A stretch of 64,000 nt of DNA from Prosopocoilus inquinatus (taxonomy: Eukaryota > Arthropoda > Insecta > Coleoptera > Lucanidae). Under the pieces are notes generated by a model. The model ran no database searches. It saw nothing but the letters and a program-made list of their open reading frames with translations, and was not told the origin of the DNA. The first letter of the stretch is position 1; each line of letters opens with the position of its first letter. A program made the position numbers and the translations under genes. The stretch spans positions 38,967,001-39,031,000 of the forward strand of contig CM069876.1 in NCBI GenBank assembly GCA_036172665.1. The letters are read 5' to 3'. Shown here piece by piece: positions 1 to 9,242 of this stretch.

Positions 1-790
1 ACCCTTCAAACTTAACTGGCCAGCCAATACGTTCCAACTCTAAGCTAAATTTCTCTTATTTTCCTGAAGGATGTAAAAGAACGAAAAACAGTGATGCATG
101 GTGCATAATGCATACATTTTTAAGATAGATCTTTTCTTTTTTTTTCTTTTTTTTTCTTACATTATATTTTTGCTTATACCTTAGTTTTAAATCTATATAT
201 CTGTAGGTGTACTTTTGTTCTTTTGTTTTAGGTTAGGTTTAGGTTTAGTTCTAATCGTATCTATATCTACTCTTCCTTTTTTTTCGTCCTGTAATTGGGA
301 TTATCCTGTTGGGCGACTACCAGAATAATAATAATAATAATGGTATTTTGAGAGTTTGAGTTTAAGAGTTAATATTTCAGATACATAATTAATTTGACAT
401 CATGAATGCGATGCGATGGTAAAAAACCTAAAGTTCCTTTAAACAAAGGTTAAAAACAATTGAAAATCTCGAAAACCTTAAGAATTTGTTCCGCCCAAGT
501 ACGACTCACCCTGTATAATTGAACTGTTCTCTTTCACTTTGAAAATAAGTTCCTCTGTGATGACCTAGAGTTATATACCCAAGCACTACTCATTCCTGAC
601 TGATAAAAATAATGTGTGGCCGAATCATTGAGATGGAAAAGTCGATTAATTCGGACAGATTCAAACTCTGCCGCCGGTGTGAAAATGTGGGAATCACCGA
701 CCTGCTCTTTCTATTTTCTCGTTCTACTGATACTTACAAATTTATAGATTTAACCTTCTGACAACAGAAAGTTTGTTCAAAAAATATATA
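1..790. other. AT-rich DNA with a degraded repeat fragment
   Basis: I see no gene here. Around 361-495 there is a degraded copy of one arm of the large foldback element at 26562-27891: both share the run of dinucleotide-poor sequence around 'taatttgacatc' and 'caattgaaaatctcg'. A very short TTAGG-like run occurs at 229-250, too short to be a telomeric array. An AAT microsatellite lies at 326-340. Confidence 0.45.
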
Positions 791-794
791 CGGA

Positions 795-821
795 TTTCGG
801 CAGCTATGCTGCCATCTTCAG
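795..821 (-). ncRNA. hammerhead-ribozyme-like core, Penelope-associated (copy A)
   Basis: On the minus strand the order is CTGAAGA, then a GGCAGC/GCTGCC hairpin (stem II) with a 3-nt loop, then GAAA. That is the conserved CUGANGA - stem II - GAAA core of hammerhead ribozymes. It starts about 110 nt downstream of the stop codon of a Penelope-like fragment, and hammerhead motifs are known from the terminal repeats of Penelope-like elements. One extra U lies between the core and stem II. The stem III/cleavage region (TCCGTATA) differs from the other copies, so activity of this copy is doubtful. Confidence 0.5.
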
Positions 822-929
822 TAGACGCCTTCTTCTTGATCACAAGAGAAGTGACTGTGTCATGCCTATCGCTACCTTATATACTAATTCGTTCCGCTCC
901 AATGAAGCGTGCTCTCTAAAGCGAGCGTC

Positions 930-1163
930 TCACTGGATTGCGTCAACCAAGTCAAGCAACACGGAACCTGCCAAAGGCCCATAATCGGTGTTCATTAAAT
1001 CTCTTTTATTTTTGTATATGAAAATGGTTTCAAACCCGTCTAATTTCCTGTTGCTTGACATTGCTTTTACTAACTTAAGAGTGTTTAAATCTATTTTATG
1101 ACTGGTGTCAAAAATATGTTGGGCAACACTGGATTTTTCAATTCTTTTGTACTTTAAAACGTG
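930..1163 (-). pseudogene. 3' fragment of Penelope-like element polyprotein (endonuclease end)
   Basis: Reading the minus strand, about 77 codons are open from just after an in-frame stop (1166-1164) to the TGA at 932-930. The predicted peptide contains KSSVAQHIFDTSH, then KLDGFETIFIYKNK, then LMNTDYGPLAG. This layout, with a conserved Glu followed by an 'N-x-D-x-G' tail, is what I associate with the C-terminal GIY-YIG endonuclease end of Penelope-like retroelements. The reverse transcriptase part is absent, so this is a 5'-truncated copy, as is common for the class. It uses an alternative genetic unit to the Gypsy element and is not connected with it. The identification is from memory of family patterns. 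Confidence 0.6.
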
Positions 1164-1259
1164 TCAGTATATTTCTTTTGTTTGTGTTGGCTAGTTTTTT
1201 GTTTTTTGTTTAAATATTATAGAAAACAATATTATCTGAGGACGGAGTTACAATAAACA

Positions 1260-2080
1260 TTCACTCACCGTTGGTTAGGTCTCTCATTCCTAAGTTCTTT
1301 CTTTCTTTCTCGCTTCCCTGACCGCAACAGGCGCTGAAGGTAAACGTCTTAGCCTCCGGGCATCGCATTCCAATTCGATAAGGACCATGCAAATTATAAG
1401 TAACCTTTTCCGAGTATCTATTCAGTAAAATGGAACATTCCACTTACCGGGGCTGTTTTCCCGGCCCCACCTGCTCCAGCAGCGAATCTAGAAGTGGTGA
1501 CTCCCTCATGATGATATTCGACACTGGGGAAATCATCCTCGTATGTTGACCTCTTATCTTCGCATGCATTACCCCCCACATTCACCTGTGGATACAAAAC
1601 CCACCCCTCCCGATGGATATTAGCATACCTTGCCTCCCGAGTATACGTTCTCAGGATCAGTTGATGCACCGACTGCGTGAGTGTCAAGCACCACTCCGTA
1701 CCATTCCAATAACATCATCATGTCAGACCTTTCTGGATAGCTCAATGCCATCACCTGGTCAGGAATGCAATCAACCGAATTCCTACTCACAATGAATGCA
1801 GAATACGCTTTTCCGGTACCGTGCTGCTTGCACACCGCGGCAAGAGCCCCGATACCGTACGCTGGTGCACGGTAGCATTCTCTGGTCAACGCCCCGGATC
1901 GCGTCCCGGACAGTATTCTGTAACCAGAATACCTCCGCATAACTCATGACTCATGACTCTCAAACCGTATTGCCAATCGTGAGAATGTACCGCCCTAACA
2001 CTTCTGCCAGAACATACCATCTCAGGTCATATTCTGCAGACGCCCTCTATCTCTGTCCGGCAACACACCGCGGCCACCAC
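1260..2080 (-). pseudogene. frameshifted coding-like remnant with a Walker A-like motif
   Basis: This block is clearly richer in GC than its surroundings, and the minus strand holds long open stretches in changing frames (about 1940-1620, 1687-1418 and 1443-1261). The middle frame contains GAGGAGKT, which fits the P-loop pattern GxxxxGK[ST]. Two good splice-donor look-alikes occur on the minus strand (GTAAGT near 1450, GTGAGT near 1262), which could be chance. I do not recognise the family. It may be an endogenous viral fragment, a decayed transposon gene or a pseudogene. Its right limit coincides with the start of the inverted-repeat element at 2082. Confidence 0.35.
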
Positions 2081-2081
2081 A

Positions 2082-3049
2082 TACAGCGTGTCATCAAATA
2101 AGTTTCACATATTAAAACTGTAAGTTCTTCATGACTTAAGAAAAAGAATTCTGCATATCTTATTTTTTTTGGTGAAAAATAAAAGAAATTAAAGCCCCAC
2201 AAGAGCTCGGAGTCTTTTTGTTTGAGATCCTCTGACCGATTGTCTGTGGATTTTTCTAAGCAAAACATTGCATTATAAACAAAACATAAAGCAATAAAGC
2301 GTCATCGAAATGAAGGGCACTGGGTTAATAAAATCTTCGCTCAGCAATTCCATAACAAAAGAAAATAAACATCCATCACGTTTGTGGCGTTACTTACTGA
2401 ATTAATTAAGTTAATTTTCTGTTGACGAAAGTGTAACAATAAGTAAAAGTTAAAAAGTAAAAACATTTAAGGTAACATTCTAAAAATTATCGGAAACAAC
2501 GCACGTCGGTATTCATCGTCCCTTCATTTATGGTTTGATTATTTTGTTTTGCTTACACTGTACAAATAAATGACATCCAGGAGTACCTGACAAAGAACCT
2601 ATTTTTTACTTAAATTATTCTCGAATACTTGTTCATTTTACCTATGTATTTATTCTTGTCTTATTGAAGACTCTTTGGTTATTCAATAAAGAATAAAGTT
2701 TATGTTTACGTGATTCATACTAAGATCTAATTATTGTCGATTATCTAATAAAACAAATTTAATTTTATAATCAGTGAGAGTAGATTTAAAATGGTCTTCT
2801 TGTGTTTACATAAAACATCAGAGCTTTTAAAAATGCGATCAAGCACTTGACCTTGACTTTTGCTGAAGTTTTTTGTGATGTCTTTACGCACGATCGACCA
2901 GAAGTTCTCAAACAAATGTACCAACACTCCTTTGGTAGATCATATTTTTATTTTTGAGTTAGACCTTTGATAATTGCGGCATTAATTCTCTTTCATGACG
3001 AAGAACTTGCAGTATTAATATGTGAAACTAATTTGATTACACCCGGTAT
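2082..3049. mobile_element. 968-bp TIR element, Tc1/mariner-like by ends
   Basis: The two ends are inverted copies of each other over about 60 bp (2082-2136 against 2993-3049), with termini of the CAGCGTG / CACCCGG type next to TA dinucleotides. Inside, the minus strand has a 60-codon open frame (2927-2745) containing ENFWSIVR, which faintly recalls the C-terminal part of Tc1-family transposases. No full transposase is present. I read it as an internally deleted, non-autonomous element. Confidence 0.45.
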
Positions 3050-3784
3050 ATCACCAGGCCCATACGTGGCCACGTTTACCGACGCCTTCTGCGCTAGCCT
3101 TTGGGAGACTGCCGTTTCTTTGCTGCCAAGACTAAACACGCCCCCATATCATATTACCAAACTAATAACGTAAAAAAATATGCTAGTGCTTCAGAGATAT
3201 CCCGAGAAATATTAAATATTTGATACTTAATTAATCAGATTCTAGTTGATTCGTCTTAAGTTTCAATGATCCGGAGTCTCTTGGTGTGAAAGTGGTTGGA
3301 CACTTATTTTGAATGACCCTGTATCTTTTATTTTAATAACAGCATGTCGTTCTTTTGTTTTTGTTTTTCTTCTTAGTTTACAGAAGTAAATGAGCTGTAA
3401 TTACGTGTTTTGAGTACTTATTTATTCTGTTACGTAAATACTACGAACATTTACGCAAAAAGTCCCCCTCGTATCATTTCTATGTTTAAATTCGTATTTA
3501 TTTACCCAAGATTACAAAAACACGGCCGAGAATCATGCAGGAACTGTTTATATTACCGGATGAATCCATTCCTCGCGGTCGGGCCTCCGCTAGTGCGTTC
3601 GCAGAGGTGTGGTGCAGTTCGCTCGCGAAGCGCTCCATCAGCCCTAGGTACCGAAATCCGCCTCCAATTATCTTATTAACGGTGTTAAAAACGCAATAGA
3701 GACGACATGACTTGTCCGAGGAATTCAGTAACATGAGACTAATACGAGTGAATTCGAGACGACGCATGAAAAAGACCGGCAACA
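3050..3784. other. AT-rich DNA, then a CpG-rich block that could be a promoter
   Basis: The first 450 bases show nothing recognisable. From about 3520 to 3780 the sequence becomes unusually rich in CpG for this window (for example around 3570-3650). This, together with the ATG and splice donor that follow, would suit a promoter and 5' untranslated region on the + strand. No TATA box stands out. Confidence 0.25.
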
Positions 3785-3820
3785 ATGGCTATTGTGAACT
3801 TTTACCACCGATTCAAAGAG
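3785..3820 (+). CDS. candidate first coding exon (12 codons), unassigned
   Basis: An ATG in good context (caacaATGG) opens MAIVNFYHRFKE and runs straight into a strong donor, GAG|GTACGT, at 3820/3821 in phase 0. The CpG-rich block just upstream would serve as promoter and leader. I cannot identify a downstream partner: the PGRP exon at 22721 needs a phase-1 junction, so at least one further exon would be required. If real, the Gypsy element at 4004 lies in its first intron in antisense. Chance cannot be excluded for so short a frame. Confidence 0.28.
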
Positions 3821-4003
3821 GTACGTAATCTAATTAATTAATTGATTAATTTAATCAAGTAATGACGGCCCGTCTCATTCACGGATTTCTTTACTTGTTA
3901 TTAAATTACGCGCTTCGCTGTTGGCTGAAGTTATTAACAAACCGGGCGGCATGTGGCTTTTAATTGCCCAAAGCAAACATTTCGGGTAATCAACTCGAGA
4001 CAT

Positions 4004-5857
4004 TGTTACCAGGGGACCGCGGGGACAATTAAAATAACCAAAGAAAAAAAAACAAGGAGGAAGAAAAGAAGTAAAAAAAAATAAAATAAAATAAATAAAT
4101 AAAATAAAAAATAAGATTGGAAATAATAAAATTATAATAATAAAACAGAGTAAAATAAATGACAAAAAAGAAAAATGGAAGCATAAAAATAAACGGGAGA
4201 ACGGGCTGATTGACTCCGTCCCCTGTTCGTAACGACGCGGCCTCCAGTCCGGAAGGGACCGGAGAGGCGGGAGGGGGCCGCGGGGTTGCGGAGCGTTGTG
4301 GCCCGACGGCGCGGGGAGGAGGGCCGGCAACTTAATCCGGGTGCGCCGAACGACTCACCTTCTATCTCTATCGCCCGGAGGGGGTCCGGGCGCGGGCCTG
4401 CTCGCGAATCGATATTGACGAAAAACACAGGAAGACTGTCAACCAATGGTTGGCACAAACAAAAAAAAATAAATAAATAAATAAATAAGCAAAGCCCACG
4501 GGAGGAGTATCTTTATTCACAGAGAGAGGGAAAAAAAAAAAAAAAGGGGTGGCCTAAGATAAACTAAAACAGAGCAAACACTACAAATAAGTGAAATAAT
4601 ACAATGGGGAAATTACCCTAACAACGGGGATCCTTTACGTAACGGTCGCTCGACCCACAGGTAAGCCGAAGCGGCCGACTTCACCCTCTCTCCGGCGCGT
4701 GCCACTAACAACGGGGCAGGTGTCCTGACTCGCCACAAGGGTTGGCGTTAACAAAAGGATTACGGCCGGTGAGCGTGAGAGAGAACGGGTGAAAGTGGCC
4801 TGCTGCGCGGCGGTCAAGCAACCCGACCCTTATCGAGAGAGAAAGGTGACATATGCAAATGGATCAAGGGAAAGTTAAGCAGGCCGAAAACAAGAAAAAA
4901 GTAAATAACAAAATTTTATCGCTTAGACAGCAAAGTGCGCGCCTAAACTAAGTTAAGATCCTTAATACTAATAAAATAAATTGATTAAAAAAAACAAAGT
5001 AAAGGAAAAAAAGGTGGAGCACGACTAATATATACAAAAAAAAAGAGTCTCACACGTATGGTCCTGGGCACACACACGGGCACGAAACACACACAAAACA
5101 AGAGAAACACAGCCACCCTTGGCGTGCGGGACAACAGCGAGCCGCGTAGGTGTCACAGCCTCCCTTGGCACCCGAAAAAAAGACCTCCTTGTCCACTTTT
5201 TCAGGCTTTTTTTATCCCTTTTGGTGTCGGAGGCGATGGTCCACCCCCTGAAACGGACCAATCCCGGGCCGCATCCGTGTCCGGAGAAAGCGTTCGGCGG
5301 AAAGTTCCATGACGTCACGGCCACCGACCCCGAATTCTCGGAACTCCAGACAAAGGACGCGCGCTTTCTCCTCATTAACGGGCGTCGCGGGACGAAGACG
5401 GAGACGCCCGTATCGGGGCTTTGTCTGCGGACGTCGGAGGCGTCGATTCGCGTTTGTCCCGTTCGGATCCGTTATCCGGGACAGGTGTTATTCGTCTTGG
5501 AAGTCCGGGCCCTTTGTCTTCTTTATGGTCGCATCAAGAAGAAGGACGGGGAGGCGTTTAGGGGAGTTTTCCGCGCAGGAAAACATGTAAAAAGGAGTGC
5601 CCTGTATGGTTGGGCACTGGAGGAATGCGCGAGACGCGCGGGAAAGGGGTTTTAATTCGGCCAGGAAGGGGGTGAAACCGCGCTGTTTAGCGGTTTTCCC
5701 AGGTATTTTTTTAAAGAAGAGAAAAAAGAACGAATATTTTATATTGAGTATACGGCGAGTCGAAATCGCTAGTTAGCGCAGTGACCGTTCTTTGATTTTC
5801 CGATTAATTGGGGGAAATCGGAAAATTCCCTCAGGGGCGGTTTGGTGGCGGGTAACA
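4004..5857 (-). repeat. 3' LTR of the Gypsy element
   Basis: The 1854-bp repeat begins TGTTACC and ends GGTAACA, a perfect 7-bp terminal inverted repeat. On the element's strand a TATAAAAT sits at 5743-5736, about 115 nt inside the LTR. An AATAAA at 4517-4512 is a candidate poly(A) signal, and if both are used the R region would be unusually long. The LTR contains an AAAT microsatellite (4471-4488), A-rich tracts and GC-rich blocks. Small open frames here (for instance 5119-5655 on the + strand) are mirrored in the other LTR, and I do not consider them genes. Confidence 0.95.
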
Positions 5858-5873
5858 TTCCGGTACCCTCCGA
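5858..5873 (-). other. candidate polypurine tract
   Basis: On the element's strand the bases immediately before the 3' LTR read GGAGGGTACCGGAA. This is purine-rich but interrupted by TACC, so it is a weak match to the plus-strand primer expected at this position. Confidence 0.4.
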
Positions 5874-5903
5874 AGAAGGTCACTGCGCGCTAGTGATTTG
5901 CGT

Positions 5904-8900
5904 TTATTCGGGCCCGGCTTCGGCGGCGGCTTCACGGCCTCCGCCAGGTCGATGTCGTCTCGGAGGGGCCTTCCGCAGGTCGTCGACGTGTAGTTTCACC
6001 GGTTGGTTGCCCCTCTGGATCCAGTAAGTAACCGGCCCTGCTGCTTCCAGGACCCTGTAGGGGCCTTGCCAAATATTCGGAATCTGGCCAGCTGGTTCTC
6101 CACGGACTCGCGCCATCACCATGTCCCCGGGGCGGTGTCGCACCGGTGCGGGTTGGCCAACTGCGTACCGCGCCCTGTAGCGGTGCTGGTTCCGATGGAT
6201 GCGCTGGATTCGAGCTTCCCTGGGCTCGCGGTCGGCGTCGGTGGGTCCTCCCGCCTGCCACTCTCCCGGTCTGGGCAGCTCGTACCCAAGCAGCGCGTTG
6301 CTCGGAGTCATCCCAGTGGCGGCGTTCTCCCTTGTCCGCAGATTAAATAGGATCGATGGCAATGCCCGGTCCCATGATTGTCGGTCGCGCCCGAAGAGGT
6401 GGGCGCGCAGACCCTTCTTAATCTCCTGATTGCGCCTCTCATCGGGGTTGGCGCGCGGATGGAAAATGGGCGTGGTCCAATGCTGGCATCCCCATCTGGT
6501 AATGGCGGCGTCCCACCCAATGGACGTGAACTGTGGACCGTTGTCGGAGATGATGTTCTGGGGGTACCCGTATCGCGCGAATACCTCGTCCTTCAGCACC
6601 CGGGTGACTTCGGGGGTGCCTGTTTTCGGTACCGGGAACGCCTCGACCCACCTGGTGCATAAATCAGTAATGGTTAATATGAACCGGTTTCCCTGCCGTG
6701 TGGGGGTGTACGGCCCCATGATGTCCACGGCGATCGTTTCCCACGGCCTCGTGGGTTGATGGGGCTGAAGTGGCGCTGCTCTCTGCAGCGGTCCTCTCTT
6801 GGTGGCGCCGCAGACGACGCACTCCCGGACGTAGCGTCGGACGTCTTCCGCCAGACGTGGCCAGTAGTACTGACGGCGGATGGCCCTGATTGTCTCTTCC
6901 GCTCCAGGGTGGCCGGCAGTTTCGCTGTCGTGAAAAGCGAACAGGATCCGGGGCACGGTGGCAAGCGGTACCACTAGCAGCTGACGCTCCCCTTCCACTC
7001 TCCTCAGGTAGCCGTCTTCGGCGCGGTATAACTCACTGAAGACTCGGTCGCCGTGTTCCGTGGGGCCCTCGACCTGGATTCTCCGGTAGCGCGCCAACAG
7101 GTTGACCAAGCTCTGGTCGGCTAGCTGCGCTTCTTGAACCTGGACCGGGATTGGAGCGTCCTGGGGTGGCGGTACGGCGGGCTGTGGCGCTGGCGGTACC
7201 GGTTCTGGTGGTGGCGCGTCCCGTTGTGGTTCGTCGTCCAGAACCTGGACGAGGCGGTCCTCATCGGTGTCCTCCTCCGGCACGGTCTCGTTGCTCGGGC
7301 CTCGTGAGAGGAGATCCGGGAGTTCATTGTCGCTGCCGGGACAGTGTTCGACCTGGAAGGAGAACTCCTGCAGGAGCAAGGCCCAACGGGTGAGCTTGGA
7401 CCTCGTGTCTTTGGTGCGGTCGAGCCAGAGGAGCGCTCGGCTGTCGGTCCTCAACTTGAAGGGCCGGTCTTCCAGGTACGGCCGGTACCTCTTGATCGCC
7501 CAGATCACTGCCAGGCACTCCTGCTCGTTGCAATGATACTTGCTTTCTGTCTCGTTGAGCTTGGCGCTGCCGTATGAGACGATGCGTCGGCCCTCCGGCG
7601 CATCTTGATACAGGACGGCTGCGAGGCCCCGTGCGCTGGCGTCGGTTTGGAGCACGAAGGGCAGATGTCCGTCTGGGCGATGCAGCTCGAGTGGGCGGGC
7701 TAGAACCTCCTTCACGGCATCGAAGGCGTGTTGCTGCTCGGGAGCCCACCTCCACCTCTTCTTCTGGGATAGTAGGTCCGTCAAGGGGGCGGTGACCTCC
7801 GCACACCGCGGAACGTATTCCCTTAGCCATCCCACGAGGCCCAGGAACTGGCGGAGCTGCTTCCGTGTTGTGGGCTCCGGGTGTTGTTGCAGCTGTTCCA
7901 GGTGCTCAGCTTTGGGCAGGAGTCCATCAGTGGTGATGCGGTGGCCGAGGTACTCCAGCTGACGCTCACCGAATCGGCACTTGCGCAGGGAGCAGCGCAG
8001 ATTGTGATATTGGAAACGCTCTAGAACTTGCCGCAAGTGCCGTAGGTGTTCCTCGAGCGTCTGCGAATAGATAATTACGTCGTCTAGATAGACGAGCGTA
8101 AAATCCCTGTTGTACCCCGCCAGGACGTCCTGTGCCATCAGTTTCTGGAACGTACACGGGGCGTTCTTGAGCCCAAACGGCATTACATTAAATTCGTAGG
8201 ACGCTCCGTCGGGGGTGGTAAAGGCAGTTAGAGGTTTAGTTGCCTCGTCAAGGGGGATCTGCCAATACCCGGAGCGCATGTCTAGCGTGGTGAAGTATCG
8301 GGCGGTACCCAGGTCGCGGAGTGCCTCGTGGATGCGAGGTAGGTTCGAAACCTCGTCCTCAGTAATGGAGTTGAGGCGTCGGTAATCCACGCAGAAGCGC
8401 TGGGTACCATCCTTCTTCTTGACGAGGACGATCGGGGAGCTATAGAGGGAGTCACTGGGCCGGATTACGCCTTCAGCGAGCATCCGCTCGATCTCCTCGT
8501 TCAAAATTTTCTTCCGTTCGGTGGAACAATGGTATGGCCGAATTTGGATAGGCCGGCGGTCCTTTAATAGGATCCTATGATGGATCGTGGCCGTGGTGTT
8601 GATGGGGCCGGAGTCGCTGAAAACGTCACCGAAATCGCCAAGAAGAGCATGAAACTGGCTCTCGAACTCGCGAGGGAGCCCGTGGTGGACGTCTTCCAGG
8701 GAAAGTGGCTCCGCGATGGACTGCTGGGGCTGTGCGTAGCTGAAGTACTGAGTTACGCGCTTTCGTGCCCCTGTGTGAATACAGCCGCGGTGACTATCTA
8801 TAATCACGCGATTTTCACGGAGGAAAGGCTGACCAAGGATTAGCGACTCCCGCAGGTCGGGAACGACCCAGCAATCGGCCTGAAAGTCTTCTCCAGCGAG

Positions 8901-9242
8901 GACGAACTCAACCGAACATTGACCGTCCACGCGGAGGTTATTTTGGGAGTCGGCCGTGCCGACTTCAGGGGGGAGTGTTTCGGGGTTTCTCGCCGGGAAA
9001 CAGGGGAGACCGGGCCGAAGAAAGTTCTGCGAGGCGGCCGTGTCAACGAGCGCCTCGACTGTGAAGTCCCCGACGGTCACCGTGACGCGCGGAAGGACTG
9101 AAGCGCCTATTCGGTGGACGACGTCGGTTGCTGCTGATCGCGGCTCGGCCCGGCGGGGTGGCGAGTCGCGGGAATATGGTTGGGGCCGGCGGGCCTCGGC
9201 TGGCCGGCCCCCGGCGCGTTTCCCGACGGGCGGTGCGGGCAA
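5904..9242 (-). CDS. pol: Gypsy pol: protease, reverse transcriptase, RNase H, integrase
   Basis: The frame is uninterrupted for 1112 codons and opens at a TTG, not an ATG, so it is expected to be made as a Gag-Pol fusion by -1 frameshifting. Residues from the first codon: protease with DTAA at 67-70 and ILG at 135-137; reverse transcriptase about 220-450 with TLDMRSGYW (D321), MPFGLKNAP at 354-362 and YLDD at 385-388; RNase H about 525-650 with QTDAS (D533), E575 and D600; a proline-rich linker about 665-700; integrase zinc finger H771, H778, C808, C811; catalytic D840, D900 and E935; and a GPY-type module at 1060-1064. I see no chromodomain. The protease has DTA where most retropepsins have DTG or DSG. 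TAA stop at 5906-5904. Confidence 0.93.
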   Translation of the reverse strand: MPAPPVGKRAGGRPAEARRPQPYSRDSPPRRAEPRSAATDVVHRIGASVLPRVTVTVGDFTVEALVDTAASQNFLRPGLPCFPARNPETLPPEVGTADSQNNLRVDGQCSVEFVLAGEDFQADCWVVPDLRESLILGQPFLRENRVIIDSHRGCIHTGARKRVTQYFSYAQPQQSIAEPLSLEDVHHGLPREFESQFHALLGDFGDVFSDSGPINTTATIHHRILLKDRRPIQIRPYHCSTERKKILNEEIERMLAEGVIRPSDSLYSSPIVLVKKKDGTQRFCVDYRRLNSITEDEVSNLPRIHEALRDLGTARYFTTLDMRSGYWQIPLDEATKPLTAFTTPDGASYEFNVMPFGLKNAPCTFQKLMAQDVLAGYNRDFTLVYLDDVIIYSQTLEEHLRHLRQVLERFQYHNLRCSLRKCRFGERQLEYLGHRITTDGLLPKAEHLEQLQQHPEPTTRKQLRQFLGLVGWLREYVPRCAEVTAPLTDLLSQKKRWRWAPEQQHAFDAVKEVLARPLELHRPDGHLPFVLQTDASARGLAAVLYQDAPEGRRIVSYGSAKLNETESKYHCNEQECLAVIWAIKRYRPYLEDRPFKLRTDSRALLWLDRTKDTRSKLTRWALLLQEFSFQVEHCPGSDNELPDLLSRGPSNETVPEEDTDEDRLVQVLDDEPQRDAPPPEPVPPAPQPAVPPPQDAPIPVQVQEAQLADQSLVNLLARYRRIQVEGPTEHGDRVFSELYRAEDGYLRRVEGERQLLVVPLATVPRILFAFHDSETAGHPGAEETIRAIRRQYYWPRLAEDVRRYVRECVVCGATKRGPLQRAAPLQPHQPTRPWETIAVDIMGPYTPTRQGNRFILTITDLCTRWVEAFPVPKTGTPEVTRVLKDEVFARYGYPQNIISDNGPQFTSIGWDAAITRWGCQHWTTPIFHPRANPDERRNQEIKKGLRAHLFGRDRQSWDRALPSILFNLRTRENAATGMTPSNALLGYELPRPGEWQAGGPTDADREPREARIQRIHRNQHRYRARYAVGQPAPVRHRPGDMVMARVRGEPAGQIPNIWQGPYRVLEAAGPVTYWIQRGNQPVKLHVDDLRKAPPRRHRPGGGREAAAEAGPE

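Noticed and set aside
229..252. Interstitial TTAGG telomere repeat
   Set aside because: Only about two to four imperfect units are present, which is within chance for this composition.
5119..5655. 178-codon open frame on the + strand inside each LTR (also 11292-11828)
   Set aside because: It is antisense within an LTR, duplicated only because the LTR is, and shows no domain. Its length is explained by the GC-rich sequence with few stop codons.
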